Source of the DNA: Phoebastria nigripes
Lineage: Eukaryota; Chordata; Aves; Procellariiformes; Diomedeidae
Reading direction: 5' to 3'
DNA: 64,000 nucleotides
NCBI GenBank assembly: GCA_035582835.1
Contig: JAYKAV010002779.1
Coordinates: 527,776 to 591,775 of the forward strand
Shown: one piece after another, positions 13,944 through 25,167 of the stretch
Position numbering within the stretch: position 1 is the stretch's first letter
Layout of the letters: every line of letters starts with the position of its first letter
Position numbers and translations under genes: made by a program
The notes under the pieces: model-generated
Database searches by the model: none
What the model was told of the DNA's origin: nothing
Seen by the model: only the letters and a program-made list of their open reading frames with translations

Positions 13944-15249
13944 CCTGTCTTAGGCCTTCTGTTATGTTACAGTTTTTATATGTTTTTAATAAGCTCAGGA
14001 TTTTAGTAATAGAAACGAGATGTCCAATTCTTAGAATATGTAAGTTAGGTGAGCTGTACTGAAGGCATGAAGAATATCTTTATTTTGTTTCTCTTATCAC
14101 TTCATCAGTAATAAGCTGTTTGGAGAAATAAATGGGGTTTATTTTTTCATCCTGGTCTTCTTAATATATTTAGGAAATAAATATTCACAGTAGACTCATA
14201 ACAGGGACAGATTCGTGTTACCATTGTATATCAATATTCAGTATATCTCTAGAGAAAAGTGTGTAAATATAAACTCTTTAACCCTAAATTGAATTGCACA
14301 CACACTCACAACTTTAATTACTTCTTCAAAACGTGGGAAAAAAGGGAAAATAGTTCTTTGGAAATAATTTTAAGGAGTTATTAAAAAATATATGCTCATA
14401 CCTCTGGTCAAAATTGCTTGATGTACATTACTTTCCTTACTGATTGACTCTCTGGTCTTTGACCAGTTAACTATTTTCAGATTGTTTTTGCTCAGATGTG
14501 CGCTAAATAATTTTTACAGATCACTATTATCTAACCAGAAATCTGGGGTTAGTTTACTTTGTCCACTTGATTATCTTCATCACCAATGTATATTTGATCA
14601 TCAAAGGGTACATCTAAAATGCAATAAAACACAATTCTCTGCTAACAGGTCAGGATGCTCATCTGGCTTCATTTTGACTGAAAGTTCAGGATGAGACTCA
14701 GCTGACCAAAACTTATTTATTTCTTCTATGCTTTCTGCTAGTTTCCACTGAGGACAAAAAAAAAAGTAAACCCATAGATTTAAGGAATGGCAGCATGGTT
14801 GGCTTCAGTAAGTACTATAATGCGGCTGGTTATGGAACAGGACTGAGAGGCTCAACACAAGTGCACTTGTCTTGCAAGTTAGTCACATCCAGTGTCAGCA
14901 CAGAAAGGTAACAAAGGGATATTTATCTCACAGTTATGAAGGTCTATATCTGAAGTAGTCACTCTAGGCTCTCTGTATAGCAACTATGTCCATGAAAAGG
15001 AGAATTGTAAAGGCACTTAAATACTACATTTTAAAGACAAGTACATCAATAACTCAGACACTTTGTTACTGTTCATCTTTCTGATCAGCTTGGCCTTAGT
15101 ACCAAAAGGATTCAGACACAGTCCAAGACTTTCAGAATACTGTCTTGTACAGAGGATTTAATCCAAGAAAAACACATGGACATGACTTGTTGCCTCCTTT
15201 ATTTTTTATATTCGTTCACCTTTCCATGGCAATGCCATTTCTGTGTTAT

Positions 15250-15304
15250 TGTGGTGTTTTTGGTGGGGGGGGGTGTTGTTTGGTTTGGTTGCGTTATTTT
15301 TTTA
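15250..15304. repeat. G/T-rich low-complexity tract with G9
   Basis: A strand-biased G/T tract with nine G at 15265-15273, followed by GTTGTTTGGTTTGGTTG and a T run. It lacks regular tandem structure and is not a clean four-run G-quadruplex motif. Confidence 0.7.
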
Positions 15305-18300
15305 AGATTTAATTGTTTCTCCCACATATTTGCTGGCTAGAATAATATAGTTAATTTTCTATTACCTGCAAGACTTATCATTTTTAAGGGTAATTTTTTT
15401 CTTTGATTCCACAACACAGTGGCATTGCCGCAGCTTATAATGTAAATTTAGCAAGCATGCTGAGAGAATTGAGTTGAAATTTCTTGGAAGGATTCTGAAA
15501 GGCGCACTATGCACAAAATTTCAGAGTCATACAGTGAAACTTTCGCCAATGCATTAATATACACCCAATTTTAATCACATTGTGATAACAACATAACAAA
15601 TACAAAAAATTCTTTGATTTGCTGGGTAATTACCTTATAGCATCAGTCCTGTTGTGGTTGACTAAGTCAGTATAGTACTTCACATTTATTTTTTCACAGT
15701 GCCATTTCATTCAGAGCGTATAATGTACATTAAAAAAATTCTCACATATTCTCTGATGAGGTTGCTTTTTGTCCAAGATTTTTCCCTGCAGACTGCTTTA
15801 AAAGACACTACTTAGTATTAGAAGATGTCTCAATAGCATTATTCAAAACATAGTTGGGGTTATCTAATAGTCTATCTAGCCATTAGCAATCTTTTCTGCT
15901 CTATCATTGCTAATACTCTCCACTATCTATAATGCAGATGAATTAACTAGAGAAGACAAAACTTGAATAGGAGCCAGAAACTCGACAACCGAGGGCCACA
16001 TCCAGGTAGCATTTACAGCAAANTATTTGGTACAAACACAGCACAAACAAAATCTGCGATTTTGTTGCTTGTTTCCACTTAAATCTAGAGGCACATTGGT
16101 AGCAAGGAGTGGGNTTTTTTTGTTTGGTTGGTTTTGTCTGTGTGTGTATTTTAATGTTTCACAGGTGGCCTGCAAAAGGATCTCCAAGTAGCCTCAGAGC
16201 TATCCCCACCTTGCAACGGTTGAGCTGTCTTCAACCAGGACTCCAGCAAGGATCTGGACACACGCTAAGCACTTCTCTCGTTAGGCTCTCTCAGGTCTAG
16301 ATCCTAAAGATATTCAGAGATTATGCTTAAAGTTTATTTCACAAAGGAGGAGACACATAAGATTTAGTTAAACAAAACAGCATCTGTCAGAGAAAAACAA
16401 GCATCATACAAAGCATAAAATATAAAGCAATCATAATACCTGAAAGAAAGCCTGCTGGGCATTTTTTACATATGAGCAATCCTAAAAAATCATCAGACAA
16501 GTTGACAAGCTATCCCATTTACTAGAAGAATTCCTAAACAACAGAGGTTTTAGCCACCTGATCACCAGATCAGATGAAAAGAGAATGAAATTGTACTGGG
16601 CACAGGAAATACTGAACTATTCCCTGGAACAGGATATCAACTATGTTAAACCCCACAATAAGTGAAAGCATATGTATTCACACTTTAAGACAACCCTAAA
16701 TTCAGTCCTCTTCAAAACCCAGTAAAACTGTAAAAAATGTTCTCATAAACTTTCAAGACAGCGAACTACTAGGGTTTGCCCAGATCTGCTTGACTAGTTT
16801 AAACATCAAAGAGCCAAGGCCCCGAGACTGGAATTCCTTCTTGTTGCATACACGCTTGTATCATCATTCTGTATTCTGTATGTAAAAAGGGACAACTATC
16901 TTCCTCTTCTGAAGTGTCAAAGCTAATACGTACCTCAGTCACTTCCTTGATCTAATACTAAGCCCTTATCTGAACCTGTTCTCTTATACCAAGGAAGCTC
17001 AGTGAAATCATCTTCTGAAGAAAAAAGTGACATTAAAATGGCAAGAAGGTAAAGAAAGTTTCCTAATCTGAATTACTGCATGTCTCTCAGAATTCCATTT
17101 TCCTCCTCATTTTGTAAATCTGTCTTCTAAACTACAGTTTTTCCAGGATTAAAAGGGTATCGTCTAAAGCAAGCACATCTCAGTGCTAAACCCAACCAGA
17201 AGGAATAGGTAATATATTCAAATTAAACATTTCTGTTCCTTATAAATATTTCCTTTTATGAAAACATCCTGTGATTTTATTGGCACACAACCATGTGAGG
17301 GTTTATTATAGCTTCTGGTAGTGTACAAAAGTAAATAAACTATTATATATCCCTTGATTACTTTTGTACTGGATCTTCCTAACATACTGAAAGTCCTATA
17401 TTTTTAATTTCATTGTCATAGATAAAAGAAAACTTGCTAAAAGTTTAAACATTATGGAATACTTTTTTACAAGGTACACTTGTTTATAAATACTTGATTT
17501 TATGTTTCAAAGCCAAGTATTTGTACACACTTCACTGTCAAATTGGAATTAAGAAAGAAATCCAGGGCAATAAGAGACATCAGAATGCTAAAGCAGAGCA
17601 GTGGTTGACTCCACTCATTGTAGTTTGGTGTTGGTTTTATGCTAATTGCTTTTTCAAGGAGGAAGCTGAGCTCAAAGTGCTACTGATCGAGGCAGTTGAG
17701 ACCAGGTTTATGGTCTTATGAGAGGCTGGTGTGGAACAGACAGTCACAATGCACAGTTGTGTTAATTGTTCGTGGAACCACACTTCAGCTTTCCAGTGGG
17801 GTGAGACTGTATTTCTCCGCTGATGCTCATTTCAGACCGTGTCTCTTTAGAGCAAAGCCTGCCAACTCACAAACTGTGCCAAACCTCAGTGTAGTTCTGT
17901 GAAGACTTCAGCCCTCTAAGAAATGAAACCAACTAACTTAGCATGTATTACATCCCTTTGATTAGAGTAATTGTTGTCGTCCTCACCAAGCATTGATTTG
18001 TGGCCCCAGAGGTGCAAAGTCAGGGACTAAAAGATAATTATACCCAACTCCCATTTGAATAGTTACATTAAATGAATGTAATGAATTAAATTACTGATCT
18101 GTTGAAAGAACATTAATATTATTCAGTGATTCCAGGCCAGCTTCAACTTCTGCTCATACAAAATGTCCTCTTAACTATGTCTTCTATGGAATAACACATC
18201 TGTAAAAGCAGGTGCCATTGCTAACACAGAAATCCAAAAGAAGCTAAACAGGAAAAGTATTCATACTCATTTTCAGTCTCATTCTGAAAATTTTTAAGTT

Positions 18301-18558
18301 TTCCAGAGAAAAAACACTATAATTTCCTGATGATATGTCTTTTTAACAGTGAAAATTCCTTAGCTATCACTTCATCTTTTTTCATCCTCTAGGTGGCCTT
18401 TAGGGCAAATTCTATCCTTCCTGAGATTTACTGGTTTCTGTGGGTTTTTAAATCTGAACTGCTAAACTGCACAGCTCAAAGCTTAGATTAAGTGTATTTT
18501 GACAGATTCCTTAATCAGTTTATGATTAATAAATATACAATGGAATGTGACTACAAGC

Positions 18559-18574
18559 TTTTTTTTTTTTTTTT
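18559..18574. repeat. T16 homopolymer
   Basis: Sixteen consecutive T followed by CCCC. Confidence 0.85.
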
Positions 18575-20159
18575 CCCCATCACCACAAAGGTAAATTTTC
18601 GAAGTGACAGCAAAATTTTGGCCTGTCTTGCACATAAAAGTAATACCTTCCATAGGGTCACTAAGATCAAAATCCCTAGAGATACTGAAGCACTGCAACA
18701 CTTTCCAGGTAGCACTTAACTTTTAGATGTCCCATAGCCTAATAAAATCCTTTCTCATTAATTCAGTTTCTTATACAATGCAAAGTAAGGTGAGGAGTAT
18801 AGGCTGTGTGGAATAATTTCACAGTGAACCACTTAACTTTCTGTTAGTAAACTCTGAGAAGAAGGTGAGGCTTGTGCCTCATGACTAGATCAAGAAACCT
18901 TTGCTGATATTTTTGCTCAGTGTGACATGGAAAAAAGGATTTGAAATAAACTTTTCTGGGNAAAGGGAGTGAGGTGTGGAGGGTTTCCAGCTGCCCTAAA
19001 CAGCCCAAGTAAATAGATTTCCTGTGGTAGATCTTTCTTTGTCTCTTGTCTCATTGTTCTTTTATTTAAATATCTGGACCTGGATATCCTATACTCTAAG
19101 GAAGTGCTGTAGAACCAAATGCTCTGTCCAGCTCAGCATGTGCCTGATTTTTTCTGCAAAGATGCTGTGGGACTTTCCCAATGTCAGCTGGTTGGTAGCT
19201 CTCAGTCATGTACTCATCCTACCAGTTTATCCCTCCTTGGGGGAACTCTTTTTGCAGAACTCTTCATAAGAACACTCTAAACCCCACTTGTTGGCCCACA
19301 ACTGCAAAGAAGTATTGCTAGTTTGGTCCTTTTAAAAACCCTTTGAGCTCACATACACCATAGGAGAGAATCCAAATTTCTGTTTCATTTCAGTATGTTG
19401 AACCACCCCCCGCAACTTAAAAGAAAGGTATGATGCAACAAACAAGACAGAAGACCAGTCCTGGTCTAACTGTAATTTGTACTGGCCTGTTTTACCAGCC
19501 TATCTGCCTTTCTAGTCTCAATTGCCCACACAAGTCCCAACCACATGTATGTCCCAACTCTTTTTCTGAACCAAAGAATATTAGGCAGAAGTGTAGTGAC
19601 CTCACAGCCACCACAGCTTCCTGGTAAGCTCCACATTCATCTTCATTCAGCTTGTGAACTGACAGCTGACAAGTCCTGTCAGCAACAGGTGCTCTCCTAG
19701 CTCAGAGTAGCAACTTTCTTTCTTGCTCCTGTCCTCACTGTCATCTAAACTGGTTTCCTGTTTCTCATCCAGTTCAAATGCACCTTCAGTTGCTCATAAC
19801 TTATACTTACAGTGGTTTTGTAGCAATTTGACTTTCAAGTACAAAATCAATGCTCTTGACTCTGACTGCGGTTGAGTACCGTGAGCTCCTACACCACAAC
19901 TATACTGGATGACTATATCTGTCCAAATTTATATTTCCAAGTAACTAATAGATTTTGAAATATATCCTAATACATAATATTGAAATATTTGTGAGAACTG
20001 CTATGCTTCCAAGTTTCTAAAGCATGCGCAATGTAAGAATGACAAACTTGGTAAAACAGTTTGTTGTACAGTAGTACTTGCCATCCTCAAAACTAGTTTC
20101 TGCTTTAGACCTGTTGTCAGCATCAATGTAAGAGATGAAGAAACAGTCCTGTCATTATA

Positions 20160-20290
20160 TCTCATGGTGCTCAGGACAATGGGGAGATCTGGGTTTAAGT
20201 GTCAGCTCCAAACCAGGCAGAAGAAACATCTGAAACAAGCCAACCGCATGACAGGCAAGTGTGCTGAAGTACCTGTCCCGCTACATGACA
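20160..20290. repeat. Possible decayed inverted-repeat (MITE/SINE-like) element
   Basis: Two arms appear to be diverged inverted copies of one sequence: 'gatctgggtttaagtg' near 20186-20201 on the + strand, and on the minus strand a sequence with the same order of words ending near 20272 (GCACACTTGCCTGTCATG). Both arms remind me of palindromic interspersed repeats in archosaur and turtle genomes whose arms carry a tRNA B-box-like 'GGGTTCAA' word. The match is imperfect and from memory, so the family is not assigned. A chance likeness is possible. Confidence 0.25.
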
Positions 20291-21035
20291 AAACCTACTT
20301 TGAGAATCCCACTAGCTTTGAGGCACACAGTAGCTCAGCAGTTTCAGTGGCTTTCTGTGTGCCAAGGGATAGAAAATTACATTCATGAGGGGATTCAGTG
20401 GCAGAAACTTGGTCTGTGACATTGTCTGGAAACACGTGAACAGCTGTGAAGGTCTCCATGATCCCAAAATTTAAGATATCTAAGGTAATGCTTTGGGGAA
20501 GAGAGCTCAGAATTTTTCCACAAACACCTTTTCTTGAGGCAAAGACCAAACTAGCTATACCAGTTGTGCCAGGTGTACAGCTGACATGGTGGCGGGGGGT
20601 GGTCCCAAAAAAAATTTGCTTGTAATTCAGAGGACTGGAACCGTGAGTCAGACTTATATTCAGAGCTGTACATTGCTCGCCACTTTAATCCCTGGGACAC
20701 CATGGGGGCATGCCGCTCTACATGCAAGTCAAACAGCATAGCCATAATTTAGCCCTTTTGTTTGTTGGTTGGTTGGTTGATTGGGTTTATTTTACTACAA
20801 TCATGATTCTATTCTGATAACTTTTAATTTCATTTTTCATTATCTTTCCAGTAGTTTTTTCCTACTACCTCCTTCTGCTTTTATTTTAATATAGTTCTTT
20901 CTAGTTCTTACTGGTTTATGTAATCCTCAGTACTTCCTACAGTCTCTATCATGAATATTTATTTTATCACAGTCTCCTTTTCTCCCCCTGCCCAGCCTCA
21001 GGTATATGAAAGGAAACTTTGGTGAGAGGTGAAGC
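20291..21035. other. Unique non-coding DNA between the possible inverted repeat and the purine satellite
   Basis: No gene supported. It is somewhat less AT-rich than the surrounding sequence up to about 20750, with short chance ORFs on both strands (up to 84 codons). It includes a GGTT microsatellite at 20760-20790. Confidence 0.6.
20760..20790. repeat. (GGTT)n microsatellite, imperfect
   Basis: GTTT GTT followed by three exact GGTT units and then GATTGGGTTT. It is one of several GGTT/GTTT tracts in this window. Confidence 0.85.
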
Positions 21036-21078
21036 GGGAAGGGGAAGGGGAAGGGGAAGGGGAAGGGGAAGGGGAAGG
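21036..21078 (+). repeat. (GGGGAA)n purine satellite, left side of gap
   Basis: After GGGAA, six exact GGGGAA hexamers run into an assembly gap. The G4 runs every six bases fit the G-quadruplex pattern and the strand is all purine, so it could also form triplex (H-DNA). ORFs that read it as Arg-Gly or Glu-Gly repeats are translations of the satellite. Confidence 0.95.
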
Positions 21079-21723
21079 NNNNNNNNNNNNNNNNNNNNNN
21101 NNNNNNNNNNNNNNNNNNNNNNNNNNNNNNNNNNNNNNNNNNNNNNNNNNNNNNNNNNNNNNNNNNNNNNNNNNNNNNNNNNNNNNNNNNNNNNNNNNNN
21201 NNNNNNNNNNNNNNNNNNNNNNNNNNNNNNNNNNNNNNNNNNNNNNNNNNNNNNNNNNNNNNNNNNNNNNNNNNNNNNNNNNNNNNNNNNNNNNNNNNNN
21301 NNNNNNNNNNNNNNNNNNNNNNNNNNNNNNNNNNNNNNNNNNNNNNNNNNNNNNNNNNNNNNNNNNNNNNNNNNNNNNNNNNNNNNNNNNNNNNNNNNNN
21401 NNNNNNNNNNNNNNNNNNNNNNNNNNNNNNNNNNNNNNNNNNNNNNNNNNNNNNNNNNNNNNNNNNNNNNNNNNNNNNNNNNNNNNNNNNNNNNNNNNNN
21501 NNNNNNNNNNNNNNNNNNNNNNNNNNNNNNNNNNNNNNNNNNNNNNNNNNNNNNNNNNNNNNNNNNNNNNNNNNNNNNNNNNNNNNNNNNNNNNNNNNNN
21601 NNNNNNNNNNNNNNNNNNNNNNNNNNNNNNNNNNNNNNNNNNNNNNNNNNNNNNNNNNNNNNNNNNNNNNNNNNNNNNNNNNNNNNNNNNNNNNNNNNNN
21701 NNNNNNNNNNNNNNNNNNNNNNN
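21079..21723. other. Assembly gap (645 N)
   Basis: A run of 645 N flanked on both sides by purine tandem repeats. The gap is probably caused by the repeat, so the unseen sequence is likely more of the same satellite; that is inference. Confidence 0.98.
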
Positions 21724-21770
21724 AGGGGAAGGGAAGGGAAGGGAAGGGAAGGGAAGGGAAGGGAAGGGAA
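21724..21770 (+). repeat. (GGGAA)8 purine satellite, right side of gap
   Basis: AGGGGAA followed by eight exact GGGAA pentamers (21731-21770). The unit is five bases here but six on the left of the gap, so the array changes period inside the unsequenced part. Confidence 0.95.
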
Positions 21771-22384
21771 GTTGTGCTGTAGTGACATATTTATTATAAC
21801 TTTCCTAAAGACTTGTTTTAAATGTCATTTTAAATTTCAACTGTTTACTTATACTGCCCATCTGCTGTTATAAAAAGTCATTGGTTGTTTTGATTTTATC
21901 CTTCTATCTTTGAAAGAAAAGCAATATTGAAAAAAGGAATTCAGTTGTTGACTTTCTCAGAAATATTCAGAAGTGTTTATATTTTGCTTGAAAAGGCTCA
22001 GAAAGTAAAATCTCTGCAAGTTGGCCAGTTAACACCAAGCACCAGTCCTATTTTTAAAATAATTTTACCTTTGTATGGAAAACAGGTCAGTGCATTTTCA
22101 TAAAGTCCTTTAGTTTCCATGGCAAATGGGGTCATTATTTCTGTTGAAACTGATGGTTTTTACTTACACTTTTGAAATCCTTTTCATATGATGCCAACAA
22201 GACATGCAGAAACAAATGCATCAGAAGTCTATTGTTAATAGCTGTTAGTTCTTAAAGTGAAATTTACACAAGGTCAGTATGACCTTGCATTAAGGTCCAT
22301 TGAAAACAATGAATGATATATTGTAGTCAAATGACTGACATTCTTAGCTAGAAACAACAGAAAGGCTTTGATTATTAATCAATT

Positions 22385-22398
22385 AAAAAAAAAAAAAA
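22385..22398. repeat. A14 homopolymer
   Basis: Fourteen consecutive A; no retrocopy upstream that I can recognise. Confidence 0.85.
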
Positions 22399-24585
22399 GT
22401 TAGAAAAAGTGGGGATTTAACCCTGAGAAGCTATCCAATGCTTCAAAAATTCTTATATACAATAAATGAGCAAATGAATAAAGCAAACTGTGCTAAAGTT
22501 TTATCAGCTGTCTTGCTCACAGTTTTTACAGAAGGCTAAAATTTCAGTGTTCTTAACAAACAATTCGTTTGTCCCTTCATGATCTTTCCCTATGCTAGAT
22601 TATTCTGCGAGGCATAGTCCCATCCATCTAGCTATATTCATAGCTAGAATATTGCTAGAATGAAGTAATAATTATTACAGAAAACACTGGAACATTTGGA
22701 GGGCCAACAATAAGAAAATAAGCTTGATCCCCCAAAATGATCCTCCATCCTTTTTCTCTGACACTTACAATGCCTCTTTTTATGGGACTGTCATAAGGAA
22801 ATTAAGTTCAATAAATAAAAGGTTTTGCACAGTCTGATCCAAAACATGCAAAACTGTACAGTGCTATCCCTTCTGTAAGACCTTAAATGGTTGTTTAAAA
22901 ATACTATAAAACAGTGAGCTGTTCTTTTCTAAATTAGACACAACGTTCCTGTGGGTGCCTTGTTAGTACGCCTTCAGCTGGTATAAATCAGTATGGTGGT
23001 TCCACTAATGGAAATGGAACTGTGACAACTTTTATCAGCTCGTTCCCGTGCTCCTCCTCCAAGTGTTGTCTTAAAAACTGCACATATTGAAGTGTCTGGT
23101 AATACTTTGCACTGAGAGAATCGGTGTTGATTGGCATTAACTGAGTCATGCATTTCTGCTGAAGCAAATAGAAAAGCTATCTTCTGCACTCTTTCCACTG
23201 CAACATAGAGAGCTTTTCAGTAGCAAGTGGGAGGCTTGCTGAATGGAAATGACTCCTTTCTCCACACATCCCACATCTTTATCCTTTCTGCTACTGTTTA
23301 ATCTGTACAAAAATTCTTCATCTGGCTCTTGAGAATGCCAGCACTTAAAATGAGCAATGTTTGATATCACAAGAGTAAATGGGACTGGAATCAGGCCTAT
23401 ATATGTTTGTATAGAAACTGACTTGCATAGAAACTGAGTACACTTATTCCTATTTGTGTTTCTGCAGGGAAACCAGAGAATATAATAGTAGCGCAAATAT
23501 ATCTGCTTAACAAACAGATCTCTACATGAGTGGTGATGGTGTTTAATAAGCCTACAATGAACAATGCAAACTCTTTGGAGAACAATGTCAGGTCATTTTT
23601 CATAGTCATACTCAAATGCTCAAAACTGCAGCTGGATGCTGAGCCAAGAAGGTCAAGAGGGGCAGTGTCTACTATCAGTGATACAGATATTAGGGGCAAA
23701 GACCCATTTCTCCTCTTTGTCCATTTTTGAGTATCCCATTTATTACACAGTTTCGACAAGCTGATACTATGAAATCTATCTCACCAACCTCAGTACACAT
23801 TGCCTTTCCTGTTAAACAATCTAGACTCGCCCTGAATAAAACGGATTACTTTGCATACCGTTGCAGTGCTTGCGCAGTGTGTTTACCATACCAAACTACC
23901 CTTGTCCAGCTGACCTGAATGAAAGAGACTGCAACACATGTAAGGAGAGAATTACATAAGCAAACAGAACACAATGGCAACAAATGCTATGCATTTGAGC
24001 ATTTCCCCCAAATTAGAGGGTAATGTTTCTACATGTCCACATTTTGTTTAAGTCTTATTCTCGTTCTAGTTCCCTAAATTGCCCTGACAAATACCGTCTG
24101 AAGTGTTGCAATGCTACTTTGTAATCCCAAAACCTTAATCCCCTCCCCCCAAACAAACAAAAAAAANCCCCAAAACTCTGTAAAACTTGTTAACCTTTCA
24201 AAAGACAAATATGAGTAATACTGTGACTAAAAAAAAGCAAGTATACTAGTATAAAGTACACATTTTTATGAATAGTAGCAAATTTTGTGTTTACAAACTG
24301 CTACTGCAACACAAATATTTTTCAAACCTCCATTTCACAGTTCAGTAGTAATAAAAGAAGCACAGACAGGAATCACAACAAAGAATAAGTTGTATAGGTC
24401 AAAAACTGGTGTCTAAAATGTCAGGTAGCTTCCTGAATTTGTGCTAGTTGAGAGTATCTGTCTCTCACTGAGTAGGAATCTAGCTCAGTCCCATAGCTGA
24501 GGGTTTTTGAGTCAGTTCTCAGTGGTGGCAGGGTGTTCTCCAGTTTATCCACTTTGCCAAGTCAATCCAATGGAAACACCTCTAA

Positions 24586-24599
24586 TTTTTTTTTTTTTT
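24586..24599. repeat. T14 homopolymer
   Basis: Fourteen consecutive T. Confidence 0.85.
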
Positions 24600-25147
24600 C
24601 GTGGACTGGTTTTCCTTGTGTTCAGCTCATTGAACTAACTCACAGAGCAGCCACAGTTCCCAGATCTAGAGCCAAGGAAAGAAATGGAAAGTGAGAGAGT
24701 GGGACTCCCCTTGTGGCAACAACCCGCACAAACACCAGATGATCCTTAATCAAAAGCTAATGGTATTTTGTCTTTCAGACTCTACCAACTTATTTTATTG
24801 GCAAGAGTTTTTGGAGGGGAAAATTCATTTTCAAATGACATTTTCCCCAAAATATATGGATCTATACATTTAGTATTTTTGTCTACTGTTTTCTTTTTTT
24901 ATACGTTTTAAGTTTAAACACATATCTAGAATACTGCCTCCCTAGTAGTTAGCAGCATGTCCTGCATTACATTCACTTGAAAGACCATGCAGATTTTTTG
25001 AATGAGGAAGAAAGTTTACCTTCCAACCTGCATTACACATATAAGGAGCAGCACATATCAAGGTAGAATATGACCTTACAAAAACACTGTACTAAGTAAA
25101 AAATATTCTTGAACCAAAATGATATAAAATGTTCCTTTTTTGTTTTC

Positions 25148-25167
25148 TTTTTTTTTTTTTTTTTTTT
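25148..25167. repeat. T20 homopolymer
   Basis: Twenty consecutive T following TGTTTTC; one of the two longest homopolymers in the window. Confidence 0.88.

Larger units (their letters stand above)
7871..20159. other. AT-rich unique non-coding DNA with scattered simple repeats
   Basis: No supported gene. Chance ORFs reach about 100 codons (for example minus-strand 10447-10752), but they are rich in Phe, Leu, Ile and Lys and look like translated AT-rich DNA. Simple repeats inside are listed separately. The first ambiguous base of the window is at 12657; isolated N characters appear from there on. Confidence 0.65.

Noticed and set aside
20967..21873. Three long ORFs of 256-284 codons
   Set aside because: Most of each is translated N from the assembly gap, and the rest is Gly/Arg/Glu or Pro/Leu repeats from the purine satellite.
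23397..23759. 120-codon minus-strand ORF
   Set aside because: No family resemblance; it overlaps other chance ORFs on both strands.
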